In this document: positions 58,108 through 64,000 of the stretch, one piece after another
Layout of the letters: the number at the start of each line of letters is the position of its first letter
Numbering within the stretch: position 1 is the stretch's first letter
Source of the DNA: an uncultured Eubacteriales bacterium
Lineage (GTDB): Bacteria; Bacillota; Clostridia; Christensenellales; Aristaeellaceae
Direction: 5' to 3'
DNA: 64,000 nucleotides
Assembly: GCA_902799045.1 (NCBI GenBank)
Contig: CADBZH010000003.1
Span: forward strand, 124,001 to 188,000
Made by a program: the position numbers and the translations under genes
The notes under the pieces: model-generated
What the model saw: the letters and a program-made list of their open reading frames with translations, nothing else
The model's database searches: none
What the model was told of the DNA's origin: nothing

Positions 58108-59127
58108 TCACTCGATCAGCATCGCGTCGCCGAAGGAGAAGAAGCGATACTCATCCTTCACGGCCTCCTCATAGGCGGCGAGGATGTGTTCCCGGTCATA
58201 GAGCGCGGAGACGAGCATCAGCAGCGTGGAGCCGGGCAGGTGGAAGTTGGTGATCAGCGCGTCCACCAGCTGCCAGGCATAGCCGGGCTTGATGAAGATG
58301 GACGTGTCGCCGCGCCTGGCGACGAGGCGGTCATCCTCGGCGGCGGATTCCAGCGTGCGCACGCTGGTGGTGCCCACGGCGATCACGCGCCCGCCGCGCT
58401 CGTGGGCGGCGTTGACGCGGCGGGCGGCTTCCTCGGTGACCTCGAAGTACTCCGAGTGCATCTGGTGCTCCTCGATGTTTTCCACCTTCACGGGCCGGAA
58501 CGTGCCCAGGCCCACGTGCAGCAGCACCGGCACGATGTCCACGCCCTTGGCGCGGATGCGCTCCAGCAGCTGAGGCGTGAAGTGCAGCCCTGCGGTGGGC
58601 GCGGCGGCGCTGCCGTCCTGTTTGGCATAGACGGTCTGATAGCGGTCGCGGTCGGCCAGCTTTTCGTGGATGTAGGGCGGCAGGGGCATCTCCCCCAGGG
58701 CGTCCAGGGCGGCCTCGAAGCTGCCCTCGCACTCAAAGTCCACGATGCGGCCGCCGTCCTCAGTGGTCTCGGCAACGGTGCACTTCAGCCGCCCGTCGCC
58801 GAAGATCACCTCTGCCCCCGGGCGCAGCTTCCTGCCGGGGCGTACCAGCGTCTCCCAGCGCTTCGGGCCCAGCTGCTTCAAGAGCAGCACCTCGCAGGCC
58901 CCACCGGTAGGCCGCTCTCCGTACAGCCGCGCGGGGATCACCTTCGTCTCGTTGATCACCAGGCAGTCGCCCGGGTTCAGGTAGTCGATGATGTCGTAGA
59001 AATGGCGGTGCTCGATGGCATGGGTGTCGCGATGCAGCACCATCAGGCGGCTGTGGTCCCGGGGCTCCACCGGCGTCTGGGCGATGCGCTCCTCGGGCAG
59101 GTCGTACATAAAATCCGATAGCTTCAT
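58108..59127 (-). CDS. queA: tRNA preQ1(34) S-adenosylmethionine ribosyltransferase-isomerase
   Basis: Transfers and isomerises the ribosyl moiety of SAM to preQ1-tRNA, making epoxyqueuosine. The 339 residues match Que[87 protein letters not shown] and the C-terminal [25 protein letters not shown] precedes the ATG; the frame is open far upstream but that part overlaps the HIT gene in another frame and is not coding. tgt, often adjacent, may lie elsewhere. Confidence 0.96.
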   Translation of the reverse strand: MKLSDFMYDLPEERIAQTPVEPRDHSRLMVLHRDTHAIEHRHFYDIIDYLNPGDCLVINETKVIPARLYGERPTGGACEVLLLKQLGPKRWETLVRPGRKLRPGAEVIFGDGRLKCTVAETTEDGGRIVDFECEGSFEAALDALGEMPLPPYIHEKLADRDRYQTVYAKQDGSAAAPTAGLHFTPQLLERIRAKGVDIVPVLLHVGLGTFRPVKVENIEEHQMHSEYFEVTEEAARRVNAAHERGGRVIAVGTTSVRTLESAAEDDRLVARRGDTSIFIKPGYAWQLVDALITNFHLPGSTLLMLVSALYDREHILAAYEEAVKDEYRFFSFGDAMLIE

Positions 59128-59204
59128 ACTCTCTCCTGATTGAGATGAGGGGACGGTTCCGTTTCTCATTTTTTTGGGATAAGGAACCGTCCGCATATCT
59201 CGCT

Positions 59205-59633
59205 TTACTGCAGCGCCGCCTTGATCTGCTCGATCAGCGCGGCGTACTCCGCGTCGGTGCGGGTCACCAGGCCCGGGTTCATGGCGAACACGCCGCCCCA
59301 CTCGTACCCGTCCCTGTACTTGGGCACCAGGTGATAGTGCAGGTGGATGCCGGTGTCGTTGTAGGCGCCGTAGTTGATCCGGTCGGGGTTGAAGGCCTTC
59401 TGGATGGCGCGGGACACGCGGGCCACGTCGGCGAAGAAGGCGTTGCGCGCCTCGTCGGACAGGTCGGTGATGTCGCGCACGTGGTCCTTGTTGGCCACGA
59501 TCACGCGGCCCGGGTGGCTCTGCTCCTTGAACAGGTACAGCCTGGTCTGGGTCAGGTCGCAGATGTAGATGCCGAACTTCGCAAGGGCTTCGCCGTGGGC
59601 GCAGTAGGCGCAGTTGGGATCGTAGTGCTCCAT
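59205..59633 (-). CDS. HIT-family protein
   Basis: A 142-residue HIT protein distinct from the 54.1-kb HinT. An N-terminal Cys pair ([11 protein letters not shown]) suggests a zinc site; the histidine triad reads [12 protein letters not shown], followed by a ~35-residue C-terminal tail. It may hydrolyse dinucleotides or AMP conjugates. AAGGAGG lies ten bases before the ATG. Located between queA and ruvB on the same strand, with a GNAT remnant upstream. Confidence 0.92.
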   Translation of the reverse strand: MEHYDPNCAYCAHGEALAKFGIYICDLTQTRLYLFKEQSHPGRVIVANKDHVRDITDLSDEARNAFFADVARVSRAIQKAFNPDRINYGAYNDTGIHLHYHLVPKYRDGYEWGGVFAMNPGLVTRTDAEYAALIEQIKAALQ

Positions 59634-59660
59634 GTAACAATCCTCCTTGTGGTATATGGA

Positions 59661-59799
59661 TCAGGATCTGTAATCCTTGAACAGATACGCGCTCGGGGTC
59701 CAGCGCCTCGTCCCACGGCGCTTCGCCATAGGCGGCGATATAGACGGCGGCGCAGGCGTCGATTTCGTGGGCAGCGATGGGCTGTACGGTCTGCGCCAT
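59661..59799 (-). pseudogene. GNAT acetyltransferase N-terminal remnant
   Basis: An ATG overlapping the ruvB stop opens a frame reading [20 protein letters not shown], which looks like the start of a GNAT acetyltransferase ([18 protein letters not shown] pattern). After about 38 codons a one-base shift is needed to read on ([10 protein letters not shown]) to a nearby stop, and the rest of the ~150-residue family length is absent. The remaining DNA runs straight into the HIT gene. It looks like a deletion scar of a gene once coupled to ruvB. Confidence 0.55.
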
Positions 59800-60851
59800 C
59801 AGAAATCCATCCTCGTCTGGCCGTTGTCGGATGCGGGAGCGGCGGGTTTTGCGGGCATGCGCAGGCCCATGTGGTCGTAGGCCGCCTGGGTGCAGACGCG
59901 GCCCCGGGGGGTGCGCATCAAAAAGCCCAGCTGCAGCAGGTACGGCTCGTACACGTCCTCGATGGTCGAGGCGTCCTCGCCGGTGCTGGCGGCCAGCGTG
60001 TCCAGGCCCACGGGCCCGCCGCCGAACTTCTCCATCATCGTGCGAAGCATCGTGCGGTCCACGTGGTCCAGGCCCAGCTCGTCCACCTCCAGCATGTTCA
60101 GCGCCTCGCGGGCGATGTCCACGGTGATGGTGCCATCGCCCTTCACCTGGGCGAAGTCGCGCACGCGGCGGATCAGCCGGTTGGCGATGCGGGGCGTGCC
60201 GCGGCTGCGGCTGGCGATCTCCAGCGCGCCGTCCATGTCGCAGTTGATCTTGAGGATGGAGGCCGAGCGCTGCACGATCACGGCCAGCTGCTTTGGCTCG
60301 TACAGCTCCAGCCGGAAGGTGATGCCGAAGCGGTCGCGCAGGGGGCTGGTGAGCATGCCGGCGCGGGTGGTGGCGCCGATCAGCGTGAACTTCGGCAGGT
60401 CCAGGCGGATCGAGCGGGCTGCGGGGCCCTTGCCGATCATGATGTCCAGGGCATAGTCCTCCATCGCGGGGTAGAGCACCTCCTCCACCTGATGGCTGAG
60501 GCGGTGGATCTCGTCAATGAACAGCACGTCGCCCGCGTTCAGGTTGGTGAGGATGGAGGCCAGGTCGCCGGCGCGTTCGATGGCCGGGCCGCTGGTGACG
60601 CGGATGTTGTGGCCCATCTCCGAGGCGATGATGCCGGCCAGCGTGGTCTTGCCCAGGCCCGGGGGGCCGTAGAGCAGGATGTGGTCCAGCGGCTCATGCC
60701 GCGCGATGGCGGCCTGCATGTACACGGTCAGGCTCTGCTTCAGCTTGTCCTGGCCGAAGTATTCCGCCAGCGAATGAGGGCGCAGCGAAAGCTCCGCGTC
60801 GTCCTCCTCCTCGCGATAGCCGGTGGTGATGATCCGTTCCTCGTCGTTCAT
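59799..60851 (-). CDS. ruvB: Holliday junction DNA helicase RuvB
   Basis: AAA+ motor of branch migration. The 350 residues contain Walker [11 protein letters not shown] (61-70), Walker [13 protein letters not shown], sensor-1 [20 protein letters not shown] and the C-terminal winged helix ([31 protein letters not shown] tail). AGGAGG precedes the ATG. RuvA is usually encoded directly upstream; here the upstream neighbour is an unrelated secreted protein, so ruvA must be elsewhere. Loop residues used to contact RuvA ([15 protein letters not shown] region) appear intact. No LexA-type box is seen upstream. Confidence 0.97.
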   Translation of the reverse strand: MNDEERIITTGYREEEDDAELSLRPHSLAEYFGQDKLKQSLTVYMQAAIARHEPLDHILLYGPPGLGKTTLAGIIASEMGHNIRVTSGPAIERAGDLASILTNLNAGDVLFIDEIHRLSHQVEEVLYPAMEDYALDIMIGKGPAARSIRLDLPKFTLIGATTRAGMLTSPLRDRFGITFRLELYEPKQLAVIVQRSASILKINCDMDGALEIASRSRGTPRIANRLIRRVRDFAQVKGDGTITVDIAREALNMLEVDELGLDHVDRTMLRTMMEKFGGGPVGLDTLAASTGEDASTIEDVYEPYLLQLGFLMRTPRGRVCTQAAYDHMGLRMPAKPAAPASDNGQTRMDF

Positions 60852-60897
60852 GGGTCAGCCTCCTGTGGAATGGATTGACGTAGCGTATACATGATAA

Positions 60898-60924
60898 CAG
60901 GGCTGTCCATTGCAGACAGCCCTG
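60898..60924 (-). terminator. Hairpin after the small secreted protein gene
   Basis: CAGGGCTGTC / GACAGCCCTG, 10-bp stem with 7-nt loop; the leftward flank is TTATC, so termination may be partial. Confidence 0.6.
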
Positions 60925-60938
60925 CGTTCAAGCTGTTC

Positions 60939-61364
60939 TCATTGCTCCGGGACGCGGGCGAAATACATCGTCAGGGCGACCATCGTGTCCTGCACCTGGG
61001 TGTCCATGGTGGTGGAGACGGTACCGTCGTCGTTCAGCACGAAGACGCCGGTGCTGCCGTCGGGGTCGGTGTACTGCAGGGTGCCGTCCTCCAGAAGCAC
61101 CCAGTGAGAGGTGCCGCTGTCGTCGCCGAAGTTGATCGTGATGCTGTTTTCGCCGACGACCAGGTCCGCGGTGGAGCCGAGCTCCTCGGCGGTGAAGTAG
61201 ATGCTGCCCAGGATGGAAGCGCCGCTCAGCTGCCACTTGCCGATGAAATCCTCCTTGCTCTGGGCGGGAACGGCGTTGGGGAGCACGGGCGCGGCGTCGG
61301 CCAGAGCGCCCACCATGCAGGTCGCGATCAGGAGGGTGGCGAGGATCAGCATGAGTCTCTTCAT
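60939..61364 (-). CDS. Small secreted protein of unknown function
   Basis: A 141-residue exported protein. The signal peptide MKRLMLILATLLIATCMVGA is followed by ALADA; the Cys at position 16 sits in IATC, a poor lipobox, so both cleavage by signal peptidase I and lipidation are possible. The mature part is beta-rich and acidic (KEDFIGKWQLSGASILGSIY, GENSITINFGDDSGTSHWVL, DGTLQYTDPDGSTGVFVLND), resembling small lipocalin- or META-like beta barrels, but I cannot assign a family. GGGAG precedes the ATG. It is separated from ruvB by a hairpin. Confidence 0.75.
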   Translation of the reverse strand: MKRLMLILATLLIATCMVGALADAAPVLPNAVPAQSKEDFIGKWQLSGASILGSIYFTAEELGSTADLVVGENSITINFGDDSGTSHWVLLEDGTLQYTDPDGSTGVFVLNDDGTVSTTMDTQVQDTMVALTMYFARVPEQ

Positions 61365-61397
61365 GTGGTTTAACTCCCTTCTTATATAGGTAACATT

Positions 61398-61426
61398 ATT
61401 GTATCACAGGTTTTTACATTTGTACA
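61398..61426 (-). promoter_or_regulatory. Promoter of the small secreted protein gene
   Basis: Leftward TGTACA (61426-61421), 17-bp spacer, TACAAT (61403-61398). Confidence 0.55.
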
Positions 61427-61456
61427 GCGAAATCGCCCGCAATTTTCACAAAAAGG

Positions 61457-62992
61457 TCAGCCCCGGCGCAGGATCTCCGCCGCGAAGGTGTGCAGCGTCC
61501 TCACCCGCAGAACCACGCAGGCGGCGAAGTAGGCGACGAAGCCGCCGCCGGCGCAGAGGGCCAGGCGCAGGAACACCCGCCCGGTGCCCATGGCCTCGGG
61601 CAGCGCGCGGTTCAACAGCGCGCAGACCCCGCCGCAGGCCAGGGCCGCCACGGCGATCTTCAGAAGCTCCGGCACGATGGCCTTGAAGCCCAGGCCGCCA
61701 AAGCGCTTGCGCAGCAGCGCCAGCTGAACCAGCATACCGGTGGAGGAGGCGATGGAGGTGGCCAGCGCCAGGCCGTTCGCGCCGAAGAAGACGCGCAGGA
61801 TCAGGTTCAGCGCGATGTTCAGCGCCACCACCAGGCAGGAGACCCGGAACGGCGTCTTCGTGTCCTGCAGCGAGTGGAACACGCGACTGAGGAAGTCGCG
61901 CAGGCCGAAGCCTGGCACGCCCACCACGTAGCAGACCAGTATGCCGGCGGTCACCCGCACGGAATCCATGCCGAAGCGCCCGCGCATGTAGGCAAACTTG
62001 ATCACGTCGCGGCTCATCACCACGGCGATGGCGACGATGGGCAGCGCCACCAGCGAGATCACCAGCACGCAGCGCCGCAGCACGTCCAGCATGCCCTTTT
62101 TGTCATGCCCGGCGGCCAGGCGGCTCAGCTTCGAGAACATCACCGTCGTCAGCGGCACCATCAGCACGCCCAGCAGGAACGTGATCAGCCGGTAGGCGTA
62201 GCTCATGGCGCTGATGTCGCCGGGGTTCAGGCCGGAGGCCAGCGCGTGGTCGATCATGTGGTTCAGCTCGCTGATGCCCATCGAGAGCATCGCCGGGCCC
62301 GCCAGCGCCACCAGCCGGTGGAAGCGCCTGTCGGAGAAATCGATCACCGGCGAATAGCGGAACCAGCCCGCCAGGAACGGCACCAGGATCACAAATTGCA
62401 GCACGTTCGCGGCGAACACGCCCCAGCCCACCGCCTCGATGCCGTAGCGATGGGAGAACAGCACCGACGCCAGGATCACGCACAGGCTCAGCGGGAAGCC
62501 GGTCAGCTGGGCGGCGATGTACTTCTCCGCCGCGTTCAGCAGGCTCGCCAGGCTGATGGAGGTGATGTTGAACACCAGGCTTAGCAGCATCGTGCGCACC
62601 AGGCGCACCGTCAGCTCGGCCTTTTCCGGCTCGAAGCCCACGTAGATCACCCGCACCAGCGGCCGGGCCAGCAAATAGAACAGCGCCGCGATGACCAGCG
62701 CCGCCAGCGCGAACAGGTTCAGCGTGTTGCTGGCGAAGTGGTTCGCGCGCCGCAGGTCGTGCTGCTCGCGCTCCTGCACGTACAGGGGGATCAGCGTGGC
62801 GGAGATGCAGCTGTTGAACAACAGCACCGGCAGATAGAACAGGCTGTAGGCCGACACGTAGGCGTCGTTCGCCATGCCCGTGCCGAAATAGCCCGCCAGG
62901 ATCATGTCCCGCACGAAGCCGAAAACCTTGCTGAGTATGATGACCGCCGTCACTGCGATCGTGGTCTTGAATACGCGCTGGGTTCGTGCCAA
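61457..62992 (-). CDS. murJ: Lipid II flippase MurJ
   Basis: Flips undecaprenyl-linked peptidoglycan precursor across the membrane (MOP superfamily). About 511 residues with roughly fourteen helices; conserved pieces include GFVRDMILAGYFGTGMANDA, SLASLLNAAEKYIAAQLTGF, SYAYRLITFLLGVLMVPLTT and RVFHSLQDTKTPFRVSCLVV. The start is TTG with GGAGG nine bases upstream, giving LARTQRVFKTTIAVTAVIIL; a TTG eight codons earlier lacks a site. It fits the cell-wall theme of the window. It faces away from serC. Confidence 0.93.
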   Translation of the reverse strand: MARTQRVFKTTIAVTAVIILSKVFGFVRDMILAGYFGTGMANDAYVSAYSLFYLPVLLFNSCISATLIPLYVQEREQHDLRRANHFASNTLNLFALAALVIAALFYLLARPLVRVIYVGFEPEKAELTVRLVRTMLLSLVFNITSISLASLLNAAEKYIAAQLTGFPLSLCVILASVLFSHRYGIEAVGWGVFAANVLQFVILVPFLAGWFRYSPVIDFSDRRFHRLVALAGPAMLSMGISELNHMIDHALASGLNPGDISAMSYAYRLITFLLGVLMVPLTTVMFSKLSRLAAGHDKKGMLDVLRRCVLVISLVALPIVAIAVVMSRDVIKFAYMRGRFGMDSVRVTAGILVCYVVGVPGFGLRDFLSRVFHSLQDTKTPFRVSCLVVALNIALNLILRVFFGANGLALATSIASSTGMLVQLALLRKRFGGLGFKAIVPELLKIAVAALACGGVCALLNRALPEAMGTGRVFLRLALCAGGGFVAYFAACVVLRVRTLHTFAAEILRRG

Positions 62993-63057
62993 GGGTGAGG
63001 ACCTCCGATCAGGCAATAGGGGAACGGGCGTTGTCTGCCCATTCCATAATCAAATCT

Positions 63058-63063
63058 AGTATA
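63058..63063 (-). promoter_or_regulatory. Candidate extended -10 of murJ
   Basis: Leftward TGC-TATACT with a weak -35, about 65 bases before the TTG start. The rest of the 62993-63295 gap holds a CTCCCTGCTCCCTC low-complexity stretch (about 63130-63145) and no gene. Confidence 0.4.
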
Positions 63064-63215
63064 GCACGGCAGGGTTAAGAACAGTAGTACCTGGCAAATC
63101 CTGCTGCTTCATCCTTGATGCGAGTATTCTGCTCCCTGCTCCCTCATCCCGGCTGCCTGCGCATCCGTCCCCGACGCACACGTGTTTTTCGAGTATAGAC
63201 ACATTTAACGAACTG

Positions 63216-63247
63216 TACCTCATTTCCTCACATTGAGGTACTATAAT
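63216..63247 (+). promoter_or_regulatory. serC promoter region with inverted repeat
   Basis: TATAAT at 63242-63247 is directly preceded by the inverted repeat TACCTCA (63216-63222) / TGAGGTA (63234-63240), which covers the place where a -35 would be. No good -35 hexamer is present, suggesting an activator or repressor site. Confidence 0.5.
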
Positions 63248-63295
63248 AAAGCAGGGCTGAAACCGGCCCGACACCAATCCGAAAGGATGATACGC

Positions 63296-64000
63296 ATGAA
63301 TCGAGTTTACAATTTCGCTCCTGGCCCGTCCACCATGCCCCAGGAAGCGCTGGAAACCGCGGCGCGGGAGATGCTGGACTTTCAGGGCACCGGCATGTGC
63401 GTGGCGGAGATGAGCCACCGCTCCAAGCAGTATCAGGCCATCTTTGACGAGGCCGAGGCCACGCTGCGCGACCTGATGCACATCCCGGACACCTACGCCG
63501 TGCTGTTTTTGCAGGGTGGCGCCACCGGCCAGTTTGCCGCCATCCCGATGAACCTGATGACCGGCAGCGGCAGCGCCGACTATGTGGACAGCGGCAACTT
63601 CGCCCACGGCGCGCTGGTGGAGGCCAAAAAGTATGGCAACGTGAACGTGGTCGCCTCCTCCCGGGACGATAACTACGCCTATATTCCCGAGCTGGATCCG
63701 GCGAAATTCGATCCCCGGGCGGATTACTTCTATATCACCACCAACAACACCATCTACGGCACCCGCTATGCCACCCTGCCGGAGACCGGCAGCGTGCCGC
63801 TGGTGGCGGATATGTCCTCCAACATCCTCAGCGAGGTCTACGACGTGAACCGCTTCGGCGTGATCTATGCCGGCGCGCAGAAGAACGTGGGCCCGGCGGG
63901 CCTGACCATCGTCATCGCCCGCCGCGACCTGCTGGGCCGCGCGATGCCCATCACGCCGAAGATCATGGACTGGAAGATCATGGACGAGAAGGGCAGCATG
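63296..64000 (+). CDS. serC: Phosphoserine aminotransferase, 3' end cut by window edge
   Basis: Converts 3-phosphohydroxypyruvate and glutamate to 3-phosphoserine in serine synthesis. The 235 visible residues begin MNRVYNFAPGPSTMPQEALE, contain EMSHRSKQYQAIFDEAEATL, LFLQGGATGQFAAIPMNLM, ADMSSNILSEVYDV and the PLP-lysine motif YAGAQKNVGPAGL. AAAGGATG precedes the ATG. The gene continues beyond the window. Confidence 0.96.
   Translation, partial: MNRVYNFAPGPSTMPQEALETAAREMLDFQGTGMCVAEMSHRSKQYQAIFDEAEATLRDLMHIPDTYAVLFLQGGATGQFAAIPMNLMTGSGSADYVDSGNFAHGALVEAKKYGNVNVVASSRDDNYAYIPELDPAKFDPRADYFYITTNNTIYGTRYATLPETGSVPLVADMSSNILSEVYDVNRFGVIYAGAQKNVGPAGLTIVIARRDLLGRAMPITPKIMDWKIMDEKGSM

Noticed and set aside
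58108..59799. Single 563-residue queA-containing fusion
   Set aside because: The extra N-terminal part is the HIT gene read in another frame; QueA starts at its own well-placed ATG (59127) and has standard length.

Overview
The window looks like a chromosomal segment of a GC-rich member of the Clostridia, possibly a gut Christensenellales-type lineage. I infer this from the CIRCE-controlled hrcA-grpE-dnaK-dnaJ-prmA-rsmE-mtaB block, the rpmE-DUF1385-prmC-prfA block, a DnaD plus DnaC-like helicase-loader pair, T-box control, a short SRP RNA of the small bacterial type, a FeoA-FeoB fusion followed by a Cys-rich FeoB-associated peptide, and strong Shine-Dalgarno sites. The exact taxon is inference. 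There is no rRNA operon, CRISPR array, IS transposase or prophage.

Layout. 1-1.3 kb: a leftward PLP aminotransferase under a T-box whose specifier reads as UAC (Tyr). 1.7-4.7 kb: DnaD-domain protein, DnaC-like ATPase and a ProXp-type tRNA editing protein, overlapping head to tail. 4.7-6.8 kb: a leaderless BMP/PnrA-like protein with a ParB-like N-terminal region. 7.1-10.6 kb: a tight run of metallophosphoesterase, YigZ/IMPACT, RluA-type pseudouridine synthase, HAD phosphatase and TrmL. 10.8-11.5 kb: a sigma-70-like gene whose promoter is bracketed by two LexA-type boxes. Then tRNA-Ser(CGA), a PHP phosphatase, an SDR-like protein, an unknown protein, a secreted SH3/NlpC-P60 hydrolase, a CDF metal transporter, SRP RNA, nagB and glmM. 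20.6-24 kb: a membrane HD-GYP protein and a secreted L,D-transpeptidase. 24-26.8 kb: feoAB and its small partner. 26.8-34.6 kb: a DUF3810 protein, a heterodimeric ABC exporter, PadR with a DUF4097 protein, and a D,D-carboxypeptidase. 34.8-38.6 kb: an LplB/YtcP-type carbohydrate ABC importer with its binding protein. 38.8-44.4 kb: leftward rpmE, DUF1385, prmC, prfA, two GNATs and Sua5. 44.4-54.5 kb: the heat-shock/RNA-modification block, interrupted by a PIG-V-like membrane glycosyltransferase. 54.5-58 kb: rpsU, a methyltransferase and rho. 58-63 kb (leftward): queA, a second HIT protein, a GNAT remnant, ruvB, a small secreted protein and murJ. The window ends inside serC.

Main themes are translation quality and RNA modification (prfA, prmC, rsmE, mtaB, tsaC/sua5, trmL, queA, rluA-type, tRNA editing) and envelope building or remodelling (nagB, glmM, dacF-like, L,D-transpeptidase, NlpC/P60, murJ). 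The intergenic space holds several families of dispersed palindromic repeats: six copies of a GGATTGCCACGTCGG family, three of a CAGATCCTTCGCT family, a 74-bp inverted pair, a 160-bp MITE-like palindrome and low-complexity palindromic satellites. Several of them sit directly after stop codons. The least-explained items are the cytosolic ParB-like/BMP fusion, the putatively SOS-controlled sigma-like factor, the HD-GYP protein with a large uncharacterised C-terminal half, and a 17-nt hairpin shared by two unrelated 5' leaders.
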